Virus record (IMG/VR): IMGVR_UViG_3300025280_000026
Span: 1-64,000 of that record
Length of the DNA: 64,000 bases
Strand: one strand, 5' to 3'
From: a virus
Shown: positions 18,601 to 26,599 of the stretch, in pieces
Numbering within the stretch: the stretch's first letter is position 1
How the letters are laid out: each line of letters opens with the position of its first letter
Translations under genes and position numbers: made by a program
The notes under the pieces: model-generated
The model's database searches: none
What the model saw: the letters and a program-made list of their open reading frames with translations, nothing else
Told to the model about the DNA's origin: nothing

Positions 18601-18695
18601 ATCCAAGTATGAATGCTATTATTGTCGAAGCTATGAAACAACAACAAGTTCAAATAAATGATTTGAAAAAAGTTATTGAATCGCTTAGAAAGTAA
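15672..18695 (+). CDS. Long tail fibre with internal duplication and C-terminal S74 chaperone
   Basis: 1007 residues with a very strong ribosome binding site (TAGGAGGGAAAAAAAC). The shaft is rich in Ala, Gly, Thr, Asp and carries repeated DDLxLLSDxSVIHxGAAKD..MTHVSGSG units; a 292-residue period is duplicated almost perfectly (see repeat entries). The C-terminus is a Peptidase_S74 domain: YSDERMKENI with the catalytic Ser and Lys, LRGVSYDWK, IGFIAQEVQKVVP and a terminal coiled coil. Such proteins form trimeric fibres that recognise the host; the S74 domain folds the shaft and is removed by self-cleavage. It is followed by a strong terminator, so it closes a transcription unit. Confidence 0.85.
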   Translation: MAVKISGDNIGLSGTDDDLLTVADQLLTVAGEISVTTLDIGGTNVSATAAELNYVDTTAGVSAASKAIICDSNGDFEMQDGDKVFLGTDADASLYHDGSNCYLKNGTGAMKIADQTSGIAVSIGHTTSETTVNDNLTVTGDLTVNGTTTTVNSTTIAITSSFTFEGYADGNETTLRALNPVADSTIYMGALATGSYYMPLIGDAPTAAAAAVTAAEFALLDGGSTVATVTVADGDGVLFNDAGTMKHVTVQSLSAYFDDEITAMPNLVQTSALNAGSITSGFGNIDNGTSTLDTGAATVASLVCTAAGTFGGGYGSTGATISTAGVIQANGNIETAGSFVIGSADMSETDLEKLDGITNGTAAASKAVVLDGSKNIATIGTLGCGAITSTGNSAMAQLTTSGRVIVDDTTAATTTTDGSLQTDGGLSVAADAVIGDDLMLLSDASVIHFGAAKDVTMTHVSGSGVTFTNTLGADTALGAKPMVLELATKELVITDGDKVGAINFKAAAESSGTDAILVCAGIEAVAADTFAADNNATSLVFKTAASEAAAGKVMIHPNGHLMPYSDDLCALGQSNNNWADLYLADSAVANFGDDQDVTLTHVHNTGLLLNSTNRIQFNDSTQYIGAVDDAANLTIAATTDVNIEATTLDCNAALDVSGVATLASLVCTAAATFGGGLGASGATITTNGAISADGRIITDDTTAATSTTDGSLQTDGGLSVALDAVVGDDLILLSDSSVIHLGAAKDITMTHVSGSGVTFTNTLGADTALGAKPMVLELATKELVIAAGDKIGAINFKAAAESSGTDAILVCAGIEAVSEGTFASDNNAAGLVFKTGASEAAAGKVTITSAGHLQPYSNNLCGLGTTSYKWADLFLASGSVINFNSGNVTMTHSADTLSLNAGASMKATSFVTYSDERMKENINTLDNALDTVSKLRGVSYDWKQGGKSDIGFIAQEVQKVVPSLVHGSEKDGYAMDYPSMNAIIVEAMKQQQVQINDLKKVIESLRK
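16885..17345 (+). repeat. Fibre-gene direct repeat, copy 1 (period 876 bases)
   Basis: About 460 bases encoding the DDTTAAT.TTDGSLQTDGGLSV... to AAAGKV segment. Parts are base-identical to copy 2, for example the run coding VSGSGVTFTNTLGADTAL, while both ends diverge. The offset of 876 bases keeps the frame (292 codons). Confidence 0.8.
17761..18221 (+). repeat. Fibre-gene direct repeat, copy 2 (period 876 bases)
   Basis: Second copy of the segment above, in the same frame. The high base identity in the middle, with synonymous and conservative changes at the edges, suggests recent duplication or ongoing gene conversion within the fibre shaft. Confidence 0.8.
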
Positions 18696-18714
18696 TATTG
18701 TTTAGTGTCTAATG

Positions 18715-18740
18715 AAAAGGCCGGCAACTGCCGGCCTTTT
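18715..18740 (+). terminator. Intrinsic terminator after the long fibre gene
   Basis: Perfect 11-bp stem AAAAGGCCGGC / GCCGGCCTTTT with the 4-base loop AACT, ending in TTTT. It lies 20 bases after the fibre stop codon. Confidence 0.85.
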
Positions 18741-18748
18741 CTATTTAC
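18740..18748 (+). promoter_or_regulatory. Promoter-like nonamer (TCTATTTAC) directly after terminator
   Basis: One mismatch to ACTATTTAY. It abuts the terminator and lies 26 bases before the ATG of the first gene of the packaging unit, which has AAAGGGGGTG as ribosome binding site. Confidence 0.45.
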
Positions 18749-18765
18749 TTTAAAGGGGGTGTGAA

Positions 18766-19032
18766 ATGTCATCGAAAAAGAAAAATAGAGGACATATTTT
18801 ATCTGCAATTAGACAAATAGATCCGACCTACGAAATAAAAGACAATGTTTATTATTTGGGCCCAAAAGCTTTTGTCGCTAATTCTGTCGTGCAGTGGCTT
18901 GTTGCTAAAATAGAAAATGGCGAATTGGAAAAAGAAAATGTGAATTTTTATGTTGATGCTATTAACAAATACATTAAAGATGAAGTAAACTTACGGTGGG
19001 ATGAAGGCAATTTAGTGATTGAGGGAAAATGA
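18766..19032 (+). CDS. Unknown 88-residue protein, first gene of the packaging unit
   Basis: The product starts MSSKKKNRGH and is mostly helical with a compact hydrophobic core; no family recognised. It overlaps the next gene by an ATGA junction and heads the run that leads to the terminase, so a packaging or head-related role is possible by position alone. A strong AAAGGGGGTG precedes its ATG. Confidence 0.6.
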   Translation: MSSKKKNRGHILSAIRQIDPTYEIKDNVYYLGPKAFVANSVVQWLVAKIENGELEKENVNFYVDAINKYIKDEVNLRWDEGNLVIEGK

Positions 19033-19415
19033 AAGAAAAAGATTGGGACTACATAGCTAAAGTTGAGAAAGCAATTGCTAAGAAATATGGCAAAGAAACC
19101 ATACAAAATCCCAATTCTTCATGGGATGAAGAAAAGGAAAAAGATTACATCAATCAGCTTAAAGAATTGGTCAGAAAAGAAGGACTATCTGAAGAGCAAA
19201 TTGAAAAGGCTGAAATCAATGGTTTTTTAGTTCCTAAAAAACTACTTACTAGAGAAACAAATAGAAAATGTCCTGTATGTGATAATTTTTCATTTAAGAT
19301 TAAAGATGATGTATATATGTTAAAATACGAATGCTGCTTTCAATGTTATATAAACTATGTAGAAGATAGGGAAGAACGGTGGCTTTCTGGTTGGAGACCA
19401 AAAGGAGATAAATAA
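19029..19415 (+). CDS. Small zinc-ribbon protein
   Basis: 128 residues. The first 80 residues are charged and helical; the C-terminal part has two cysteine knuckles, CPVC and CFQC (plus an extra adjacent Cys), spaced 20 residues apart, as in zinc ribbons. It is translationally coupled to both neighbours (ATGA before; one base before the next ATG). Its place upstream of the terminase suggests a DNA-packaging accessory or regulator, but function is not known. Confidence 0.6.
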   Translation: MKEKDWDYIAKVEKAIAKKYGKETIQNPNSSWDEEKEKDYINQLKELVRKEGLSEEQIEKAEINGFLVPKKLLTRETNRKCPVCDNFSFKIKDDVYMLKYECCFQCYINYVEDREERWLSGWRPKGDK

Positions 19416-19979
19416 ATGTCACAAGCAAATTTAGACGTCATTCGAGGTGTGGCCCAAGCCGCAGCGAATTCATATGACGGAGCGTTAGACGATAAAGGCG
19501 AGCCAATTAAAATTGGCTTGAAAAGAGAAGAGGGACACCTTATTTTAAATTCTAGAACCGTCGATGGGTTTAAAGTCAGATTTCATGGCGATAAATTGCT
19601 TTGTACTTACCAAAGTGAGATTAAGCTTAAGGATGTTTATAAGGGAAATCTTGAGAATGAAATGGAACAAACAATGGCAGATATTGTTAAACATCTCAAG
19701 AAAGAATATAAAAAAATTACCGGCAACGCCTTGGCTTTAACTCCAGAAGGAGAAGTAGATGTTTTAGTTCAATCAACTTCCAGAGTTAGAGTGTTCGTAA
19801 CTGCTAGCAAGGCTTACAAAGTCGGTGGTCTCGATGGTATAGAAGCTGTTGTCCAGCCTTCTAAAGAAAAACTTGAAACTTCATTTAAAAGTTTTCTTGA
19901 CCAAGGCGGCTGGGGGAAGGCTCCTACGAATAAAGAACAAAAAGGTGGTTGGAAGAAAAACAAGCAAAAGGATGGTTGA
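19416..19979 (+). CDS. Unknown protein upstream of large terminase (small-terminase position)
   Basis: 187 residues, starting immediately after the previous stop with AAAGGAGATAAATA as ribosome binding site. A central alpha/beta region is followed by a Lys/Gly-rich basic tail (GGWGKAPTNKEQKGGWKK). In T4-like phages the small terminase lies just before the large subunit, but this sequence does not show the expected coiled-coil oligomer core, so that identification is only positional. Confidence 0.5.
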   Translation: MSQANLDVIRGVAQAAANSYDGALDDKGEPIKIGLKREEGHLILNSRTVDGFKVRFHGDKLLCTYQSEIKLKDVYKGNLENEMEQTMADIVKHLKKEYKKITGNALALTPEGEVDVLVQSTSRVRVFVTASKAYKVGGLDGIEAVVQPSKEKLETSFKSFLDQGGWGKAPTNKEQKGGWKKNKQKDG

Positions 19980-19984
19980 TAATC

Positions 19985-21568
19985 ATGAGATATCAGCTCT
20001 CCAAAGAAGAAATTGTTAAAGAAATAATCAAATGTGGCAAAAATGCTTCATACTTTATAAACAATTATGCTAAAATTTCCCACCCCCAATTGGGACTAAT
20101 CCCTTTCAACACTTATGATTTCCAAGATGAACTAATCAATGATTTTAACGAACATCGTTTTAATATTATCTTGAAAGCGAGGCAGCTAGGTATTTCAACT
20201 ATAACTGCCGCCTACGTCGCCTGGATAATGATGTTCCGCAGGGACAAAAATGTTTTAGTGATGGCCACCAAGTTTGGCACTGCGTCCAATCTAGTCAAAA
20301 AGGTTAAAAATATTCATAAAAACCTTCCAGACTGGATGAAAATTGCTAAGATTATTATTGATAATAGAACTTCATTCGAATTATCAAATGGCTCACAGAT
20401 AAAAGCGTCCTCAACAACCGCCGACGCTGGCCGCTCTGAAGCGCTTTCTTTGTTAGTTGTCGACGAGGCCGCACACGTCGAAGGTTTGGGCGAACTATGG
20501 ACCGGTCTTTATCCCACTCTATCGACTGGCGGTCGTTGTATCGCTCTTTCTACTCCCAACGGCGTTGGAAACTGGTTTCACCAAAACTGTGTCGACGCCA
20601 TGTCTTCTAAAAATGATTTTAAAATCACGACGCTGTTATGGGACGTCCATCCAGATCGCGATCAAGAGTGGTTTGAGAAAGAAACTAAAAATATGTCACG
20701 TCGACAGATCGCCCAAGAATTAGAATGTAATTTTAACATGTCTGGCGAGACTGTTTTCCATCCAGAAGATATGCAGTTCTTAGAAGCAATGATCAAAGAT
20801 CCTAAGCACAGAACCGGCTTCGATAGAAATTTTTGGATTTGGGAAGAACATGATCCTGGATTTACATATTTGCTTTCTGCAGATGTTGCTAGGGGTGATG
20901 GAAACGACTACTCAGCTTTTCATATTTTTAAAATAGAAACAATGGAGGTGGTTGCTGATTATCAAGGCAAAGCAACACCTGATATTTTTTCTAATTTAAT
21001 CATAAACGCCGGCAAAGAATACGGAAGTTGTATGATTGCTGTTGAAAATAATTCTGTTGGATTTGCTGTTCTGGAGAAGTTGAGAGATCAAGGGTATCCA
21101 AATATTTATTACTCCTATAAATCATCACACGATTATGCCGATCCCGTTACCGCCGAATATTCTAACAACACCGTTGCTGGGTTTTCAACAACCCAAAAAA
21201 CAAGACCTTTGATCGTCGCCAAGATGGAAGAATTTATACGCAATAAACTAATTAAAATATATTCCAGTAGGTTATACAACGAAATGAAGACTTTTATATG
21301 GCACAATGGTCGACCCCAAGCAATGAAAAAGTATAATGATGACTTAATAATGTCGTGTGCAATTGGTTGTTGGATTAAAGATATAGCCTTTACTGTCAAC
21401 CAAAGAGATTTACAATACAAAAAAGCTTTCTTAAATTCCATGACGAAATCTGGTAATATGCTTAATACTGCAATAAAAGGCATGGAAGGCTATAAGTCTA
21501 ATAATACCAGAGAATTAAATAAGAAAAAGGAAGAGCAGGATAAATATATTTGGCTTTTAAAAGGATAA
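19985..21568 (+). CDS. Large terminase subunit (gp17-like packaging ATPase-nuclease)
   Basis: 527 residues. The ATPase domain has the deviant Walker A LKARQLGIST (K64-R66, with Ile where the usual Lys sits), Walker B LLVVDEAAH and the coupling motif STPNG. The nuclease domain follows with the RNase H-type acidic residues in DVARGDGNDYS, AVENNS and NDDLIMS. It packages DNA into proheads through the portal encoded next. The ATG chosen follows the previous stop with AAAAGGATGG upstream; a TTG further upstream in frame would lie inside that gene. Six bases separate it from the portal gene. Confidence 0.93.
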   Translation: MRYQLSKEEIVKEIIKCGKNASYFINNYAKISHPQLGLIPFNTYDFQDELINDFNEHRFNIILKARQLGISTITAAYVAWIMMFRRDKNVLVMATKFGTASNLVKKVKNIHKNLPDWMKIAKIIIDNRTSFELSNGSQIKASSTTADAGRSEALSLLVVDEAAHVEGLGELWTGLYPTLSTGGRCIALSTPNGVGNWFHQNCVDAMSSKNDFKITTLLWDVHPDRDQEWFEKETKNMSRRQIAQELECNFNMSGETVFHPEDMQFLEAMIKDPKHRTGFDRNFWIWEEHDPGFTYLLSADVARGDGNDYSAFHIFKIETMEVVADYQGKATPDIFSNLIINAGKEYGSCMIAVENNSVGFAVLEKLRDQGYPNIYYSYKSSHDYADPVTAEYSNNTVAGFSTTQKTRPLIVAKMEEFIRNKLIKIYSSRLYNEMKTFIWHNGRPQAMKKYNDDLIMSCAIGCWIKDIAFTVNQRDLQYKKAFLNSMTKSGNMLNTAIKGMEGYKSNNTRELNKKKEEQDKYIWLLKG

Positions 21569-21574
21569 CAAAAT

Positions 21575-23509
21575 ATGGTTGACAACAACAGAAACCCTAG
21601 AAATAAAGATAGTACACTATTCAGACAGCTAACCCGTTTGTTTTCTGGCCCGATTATAAATTACAGGAAACAAATCCCGCGTCAGTTAAAAAGAAGACAA
21701 CTAGACAGCTATAAATTTAGATCAGCCAGCGGTCAAAACTTTAAAAAATCTGGCTATAGCCCATATGATAAACTCCAAGCAAACTTTTTTGCCAGCCAGG
21801 CCCGCGCAGATCGCTATGTCGATTTCGATCAGATGGAATACACACCAGAAATAGCTTCTGCACTGGATATTTACGCTGATGAAATGACAACTTCTACAGC
21901 TCTCCGCGCCATGATGGAAATTAAGTGTAACAACGAAGAAATTAAGTCGGTTTTGGATCTCTTATATCATAATGTTCTTAATTTAGAATCAAATTTATTT
22001 GGTTGGTGTCGAACAATGTGTAAATACGGAGATTTTTTCTTATATCTAGACATCGATGATAAGCAGGGCATCAAAAATGCAACTGGTCTACCTTCGCCAG
22101 AAGTTGAAAGGTTAGAGGCAGAAGATAAAACAAATCCAAATTATGTACAATTCCAATGGAACACCGGGGGCATTACATTTGAAAACTGGCAAATAGGTCA
22201 TTTTCGAGTACTCGGTAATGATAAATACGCTCCGTATGGAACTTCAGTTTTAGAGCCGGCCAGAAGAATTTGGCGTCAGTTAACGCTTTTAGAAGATGCA
22301 ATGATGGCATATCGAATTGTAAGATCTCCTGAAAGAAGGGTGTTTTATGTTGATGTTGGCAACATTGCTCCTGAAGATGTTGAACAATACGTTCAGAAAG
22401 TTATGACTCAAATGAAACGTAATCAAATTGTTGATACAAGCAGCGGGCGCGTCGACCTTCGATATAATCCCATGAGTGTGGAGGAGGATTACTTCATTCC
22501 TGTAAGGGGAAACCAATCATCTAGAGTCGAGAGTTTGCCTGGTGGTACATATACCGGCGATATCGATGATGTTAAATATTTGAGAGATAAATTATTTTCG
22601 GCGCTTAAAGTACCTGCATCTTATTTATCGAGAGCAGAAGGAGCAGAAGAAGACAAAACCACTCTCGCTCAAAAAGATATTCGTTTTGCTAGAACGGTTC
22701 AAAGGTTGCAGCGTGTTATAGTATCCGAACTTGAAAAAATTGGTATTATTCATTTGTTTACATTAGGATATCGTGGTGACGATTTGCTATCGTTTAAGCT
22801 AAGATTGAATAATCCATCAAAGATCGCAGAGCTGCAAGAACTTGAACATTGGAGAACGAAATTCGACGTCGCCGCCGCAGCAACTGAAGGTTTCTTTAGC
22901 AAACATTGGATTGCTGATAATATTTTTGGTATGTCCGAAGAAGCACTATTGAAGGTACAGAGAGAAATGTACCACGACAAGAAATTTGAAGCTTCTCTAT
23001 CAAAAGCTATAGAGGCGATGGCTTCTGCACCGCCCCCCGACGCCGGAGGTGGCCCCGGCCCAGGCGCTCCACCTCTCCCTGGTGGAGAAATTCCCGCGAC
23101 TCCGCCTCCTGGCGACGACGCGCCATCAGATGAAGGTGAAGACAGCCCACTATTAGTCGCGCCCCCAGGCGAAGCAACTGCATCACCTGAAGAGGGCCTT
23201 GGCGGAGAAGCCCCTGCCCCGGCAAAGAGGGATGATAATTCTCATTTAACGGTTGGGGCAAAGGACCATTGGTACACCCCAAAAAAATATAGGGGAGGCG
23301 ACCGACGCGACCGCGGGGCTCGCCAAAGACATTTTGTTGCTCAGGGCCGACCCGGATACAAAGATTTAAAATCTCTTGGTGTTGGAATTGTAGCGGAAAT
23401 GGAAGATTTAGATTCTACTTATAATATGGAAGAACAGAAGATAATTCGTAGTTCACAAGAAATAAAAATGCTGATTGAAAGAATGGAGTCAAAAAATAAT
23501 GAAGTTTAA
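21575..23509 (+). CDS. Portal protein (gp20-like)
   Basis: 644 residues with the T4 gp20 family blocks: DKLQANFF..RADRYVDFDQMEYTPEI.SALDIYADE, the VVRSPERRVFYVDVGN core, GSGR-like VDTSSGRVDL, and LPGG....DIDDV.YLRDKLF.ALKVP. It forms the dodecameric DNA gate at the head vertex and nucleates prohead assembly. Residues about 485-555 are a long Pro/Gly/Ala/Asp-rich insertion encoded by unusually GC-rich DNA, which is not part of the gp20 core and is probably disordered. The end overlaps the next gene. Confidence 0.92.
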   Translation: MVDNNRNPRNKDSTLFRQLTRLFSGPIINYRKQIPRQLKRRQLDSYKFRSASGQNFKKSGYSPYDKLQANFFASQARADRYVDFDQMEYTPEIASALDIYADEMTTSTALRAMMEIKCNNEEIKSVLDLLYHNVLNLESNLFGWCRTMCKYGDFFLYLDIDDKQGIKNATGLPSPEVERLEAEDKTNPNYVQFQWNTGGITFENWQIGHFRVLGNDKYAPYGTSVLEPARRIWRQLTLLEDAMMAYRIVRSPERRVFYVDVGNIAPEDVEQYVQKVMTQMKRNQIVDTSSGRVDLRYNPMSVEEDYFIPVRGNQSSRVESLPGGTYTGDIDDVKYLRDKLFSALKVPASYLSRAEGAEEDKTTLAQKDIRFARTVQRLQRVIVSELEKIGIIHLFTLGYRGDDLLSFKLRLNNPSKIAELQELEHWRTKFDVAAAATEGFFSKHWIADNIFGMSEEALLKVQREMYHDKKFEASLSKAIEAMASAPPPDAGGGPGPGAPPLPGGEIPATPPPGDDAPSDEGEDSPLLVAPPGEATASPEEGLGGEAPAPAKRDDNSHLTVGAKDHWYTPKKYRGGDRRDRGARQRHFVAQGRPGYKDLKSLGVGIVAEMEDLDSTYNMEEQKIIRSSQEIKMLIERMESKNNEV

Positions 23510-24353
23510 GCACAATAAAAAGAGAAATACTGCTTTTTTGTTTGAGACCTTAATAAGAGAACTTACGAAGTCTACTCTCGGTAAAGACCACGATAGAAAA
23601 GACACTATTCTTTCTATTGTAAAAGAACATTTTGCTAAAAAAACCATTCTTTCAAAGGAGTTAGAGTTGTATAAATCACTTTATAAAAGCGATGATTTGA
23701 CTCCACCTCTTGCCGAGAAACTTTTAAAAGAAGTAAAAAGAGAACATAAAAGTTTAGATCAAAAAAAGATTTTTGAAGCACAGTCTAAACTTATTAGAAA
23801 AATTAATAGAAAATTGTCAAATAAAGTATTTTCTAATTTTGTACCAAATTACAAAAACCTTGCGACAATACATCAGATTTTTAATTCAAAAAACGCGAAC
23901 CCCAAATCGCGTATCCTTTTAGAACAAAATTATATTAAAATTATATCTTCTAGTATAAATCTAAAAGAAAACATCCTCGCCCCGGTTGATAAATTAACGT
24001 TTAAAACTTTTATTAACAAGTTCAACGATAGATATTCTGCAGATCTTTTAAAAGAACAAAAATCGCTTTTAAAATATTATATCACTTCTTTTACAGATCA
24101 GGGTTTAGAATTAAAGATATTTTTAAATGAAGAAATTGATAGATTGAAGAAAGAGCTTCATAAGACGATCTTAACTGAAACCGTGCAAAACGATAAAAAG
24201 CTTTTTGGCAAAACTAAAAAAGTTTTAAATATCGTTGAAAATTTCCGCAATAGAGAAGTTGATAATAAAATGGTTGAAATTATTTTAAAAGTTCAAGAAC
24301 TCGTAAAAGAGACCTCAAATTATGGCAACAAAGAAAGTAGTAATAACAATTAG
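23499..24353 (+). CDS. Unknown helical protein, possible prohead core component
   Basis: 284 residues, Lys-rich and almost entirely helical, with heptad-like stretches and no enzyme motif. The ATG chosen lies inside the end of the portal gene, 11 bases after GGAG. It lies between portal and protease, where T4 has the core genes 67 and 68, so a prohead-core role is a syntenic inference. It overlaps the following gene by 32 bases. Confidence 0.55.
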   Translation: MKFKHNKKRNTAFLFETLIRELTKSTLGKDHDRKDTILSIVKEHFAKKTILSKELELYKSLYKSDDLTPPLAEKLLKEVKREHKSLDQKKIFEAQSKLIRKINRKLSNKVFSNFVPNYKNLATIHQIFNSKNANPKSRILLEQNYIKIISSSINLKENILAPVDKLTFKTFINKFNDRYSADLLKEQKSLLKYYITSFTDQGLELKIFLNEEIDRLKKELHKTILTETVQNDKKLFGKTKKVLNIVENFRNREVDNKMVEIILKVQELVKETSNYGNKESSNNN

Positions 24354-24909
24354 AAAAGGCCCGGGGGTATCGGCAACACCTCCACCCGTTCCCCCGCCCG
24401 AGCCAGAAAAAAAACCACAGGCCGAGGTGTCTTTAAAAATTAGAAAGACGCTGGATGGAAATTATATAATTTTTGACCATACAGATGTTGATATTGTTGT
24501 ATCGCCTACACAAAACAAAATTATTGTTTTTGCAAAAAACAATTTTGATGATTACGTTTACGAGGTACAAGATAAATTATTTAAATTTCTTGTGAAAAAG
24601 GGTATAATAGATCCAAATTCGGTCCAAGGTGGAAACGTCTTTATGTCTATGGAAGGTGCAATCTTGCCAGCAAGTGAAAAACATGATGCAATTCAAATGA
24701 GCATATTAAATGTGGCTAGATTCATTGAAAACGAAAAGCCAGAATATTTGCTCCGCAAAGCATATGAGGAAGAAGATGAAAGAAGACTTACTGAGCCTGG
24801 TCCAGAAGATTCAACCGAGTTTGATCCAGAGAGGTTACACAAAGCGCAAAAGGGTTCACATCGTCCTGTCATGCGCCCATACGGAATAAGCTCGATTTAC
24901 AGAATCTAG
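24322..24909 (+). CDS. Unknown virion/core protein with Pro-rich N-terminus
   Basis: 195 residues. A short basic start (MATKKVVITIRKGPG) leads into a PPPVPPPEPEKKP linker, a beta/alpha domain (residues about 33-135) and an acidic tail. The gene starts inside its upstream neighbour. Placement between portal and protease suggests a head-assembly component; no family is recognised. Confidence 0.55.
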   Translation: MATKKVVITIRKGPGVSATPPPVPPPEPEKKPQAEVSLKIRKTLDGNYIIFDHTDVDIVVSPTQNKIIVFAKNNFDDYVYEVQDKLFKFLVKKGIIDPNSVQGGNVFMSMEGAILPASEKHDAIQMSILNVARFIENEKPEYLLRKAYEEEDERRLTEPGPEDSTEFDPERLHKAQKGSHRPVMRPYGISSIYRI

Positions 24910-24929
24910 TAATTGAAGAGAGACTTAAA

Positions 24930-25265
24930 TTGGATTTATTATATTTTTTATTGATTGCGTATGGAATGACGCAAGTTATTGTAAGTGGCACCATTTTTGA
25001 TAAAATTAGACCATCCAAACAATGGCTTAATGGTTTCGGCCAACTTTTCCATTGCGCATTATGTATGGGCTTTTGGGTTGGTGTATTTTTGTGGAGTATT
25101 AATGGCTTAACAGAACTATTTAGCTTTGAATATAATATAATTAATCCACTATTACTTGGATCTTTGTCATCTGGAACTTCATATTTGCTTTATACAATAA
25201 TGGGGGATTTCGGAATACGCTCTGAACAAATGACAAATGTTTTTCATAGACAACAAGGAAGGTAA
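24930..25265 (+). CDS. Integral membrane protein with CxxCxGFWxG motif
   Basis: 111 residues with three hydrophobic segments (about 3-20, 43-62 and 70-92). The FHCALCMGFWVG motif between them resembles the CxFCxGFWxG signature of small DUF1360-type membrane proteins found in bacteria and phages, whose function I do not know. The start is a TTG after GAAGAGAGACT, with no better start nearby. A membrane protein inside the head operon is unexpected; some phage proheads assemble at membranes, which is one possible link. Confidence 0.6.
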   Translation: MDLLYFLLIAYGMTQVIVSGTIFDKIRPSKQWLNGFGQLFHCALCMGFWVGVFLWSINGLTELFSFEYNIINPLLLGSLSSGTSYLLYTIMGDFGIRSEQMTNVFHRQQGR

Positions 25266-25267
25266 AA

Positions 25268-25405
25268 ATGAGAAGACAAAATATCGCAGAAGTAAGACGC
25301 TGCTGTAAGGGAAGCAAAAACACGCAAGGGAGAGCCTTGCAAAAAAATTCTTATTATAAAAGGAGTAACAAAAATGAGTATTTGGAAAGAACAAAAAACA
25401 GGTAA
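25268..25405 (+). CDS. Possible 45-residue basic peptide
   Basis: The ATG follows a strong AAGGAAGGTAAAA ribosome binding site that overlaps the previous stop. The peptide is basic with a Cys pair (RRCCKG) and no recognisable fold. The frame contains a small hairpin (GCAAGG/CCTTGC) and overlaps the next gene by 32 bases, so it may be a leader rather than a functional protein. Confidence 0.35.
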   Translation: MRRQNIAEVRRCCKGSKNTQGRALQKNSYYKRSNKNEYLERTKNR

Positions 25406-25517
25406 AGGTAACGCAGCGAAGGGTACGCCCACGACGAAAACCAATGTCGTGCCTCCAGCTTGGAAAAATGGTAAAGGCGCTGTTAGGGGTGATAAAGGCA
25501 AGGCCGCTAAAAAGTAA
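25374..25517 (+). CDS. Small Lys/Gly-rich basic protein (47 residues)
   Basis: Starts at ATG after an excellent AAAAGGAGTAACAAAA. The product begins MSIWKEQKTGKG and has a central PTTKTNVVPPAWKNGKG then GDKGKAAKK, strongly basic and probably disordered. It sits 13 bases before the prohead protease. A head-internal, DNA-associated role would fit its charge and position but is not demonstrated. Confidence 0.6.
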   Translation: MSIWKEQKTGKGNAAKGTPTTKTNVVPPAWKNGKGAVRGDKGKAAKK

Positions 25518-25530
25518 AAGGCTTGATTAA

Positions 25531-26184
25531 ATGACACAAAAACTTTTACGAGAATATTTTGAATTATGTCCCGATGGGAATTGTGTACTTGATGTATTAA
25601 CGGAAGGTGAACGCAGATCCTTGCAAGAAGGCGCGGTTTTTCTCGTAGGTGTTTGTCAAAGGGCAGGTGTCAAAAATGGCAATGGCCGGATCTATAAGAA
25701 GTCGACTCTTGAAAGAGAGGTGGAGAAATACCAGGCTTTGGTACAAGAGCGCCGCGCTTTAGGAGAGTTGGACCACCCAGATGATTCAGTTGTTAATCTT
25801 AAAAACGTATCTCATCTCATGACAAAAATGTGGTGGAAGGGTGACGACGTTATGTGCAAACTTGAAGTAATGAACACTCCATCCGGACAAGTCCTCAAGG
25901 AGCTTATAAAATCAGGTATTAAATTAGGGATTTCCTCCAGAGGCTTGGGTTCTGTCAAAAATCACGGCGGGCAAACAATTGTAGAAGATGATTTTAAATT
26001 GATTGCATTTGATATGGTTTCTGACCCGTCGACGCCCGGCGCCTGGGTCGGCCCGGAAAGAGGTTCTAGCTCAAACCCAGATTTGGCAGATGTTCTGGCA
26101 AAAATGTCTGAGAATATAACTTTGAAAGAAAGCACCGCAAACGGCAAGCTTAATGAAGTTCTAGATGATATATTAAAGAGCTAA
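25531..26184 (+). CDS. Prohead core maturation protease (gp21-like)
   Basis: 217 residues. The fold and residues of the phage prohead serine protease are visible: NGRIY near the start, GELDHP with the catalytic His (H82), and LGISSRG with the catalytic Ser (S135 or S136), followed by FDMVSDPS.PGA. In T4 the equivalent cuts scaffold, core and capsid proteins after (I/L)-x-E. Possible sites of that kind occur in this phage's capsid protein. It lies directly upstream of a small helical protein and the bS21 homologue. Confidence 0.9.
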   Translation: MTQKLLREYFELCPDGNCVLDVLTEGERRSLQEGAVFLVGVCQRAGVKNGNGRIYKKSTLEREVEKYQALVQERRALGELDHPDDSVVNLKNVSHLMTKMWWKGDDVMCKLEVMNTPSGQVLKELIKSGIKLGISSRGLGSVKNHGGQTIVEDDFKLIAFDMVSDPSTPGAWVGPERGSSSNPDLADVLAKMSENITLKESTANGKLNEVLDDILKS

Positions 26185-26194
26185 GGAAAATTTA

Positions 26195-26593
26195 ATGAAG
26201 AGAAATGAAATTAAAAGCATTATCAAGCCGATAGTAAAAGAATGTATAACTGAACTTTTGTTACAAAAAGAAGGCATTTTGTCGAACGTCGTATCAGAAG
26301 TGGTCAAAGGATTGCAAAGTCCAATCTTGGAATCTAATAATTTTGATAAAAACGAACAGACCGAACAAGAGTTGTCAGAGCTTGAAGCAAAATATGAATT
26401 GGAAAGACAAGAACGTATCAAAAGATTAAATGAATCTGTTGGTAGCAATTTCTTTAAAGGAACGCGCCCCGCGCCTACAGATAATGCATCTCAATATGAC
26501 CCCTTGTCTGGTATTAGCGCACGAGATCCTGGTGTTGATATTAAAGGCATCATGGCCATCGCCGGAAACAAATGGAAGAAACACACAAAGTAA
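26195..26593 (+). CDS. Unknown head-operon protein with helical N-terminus
   Basis: 132 residues following AAGGAAAATTTA. The N-terminal helix (MKRNEIKSIIKPIVKECI) recalls the leader-like helices of other proteins of this phage, followed by an acidic coiled segment (NEQTEQELSELEAKYELERQ) and a C-terminal DPLSGISARDPGVDIKGIM block that looks conserved. Position between protease and scaffold suggests a core or neck protein. No family assigned. Confidence 0.55.
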   Translation: MKRNEIKSIIKPIVKECITELLLQKEGILSNVVSEVVKGLQSPILESNNFDKNEQTEQELSELEAKYELERQERIKRLNESVGSNFFKGTRPAPTDNASQYDPLSGISARDPGVDIKGIMAIAGNKWKKHTK

Positions 26594-26599
26594 AATATA

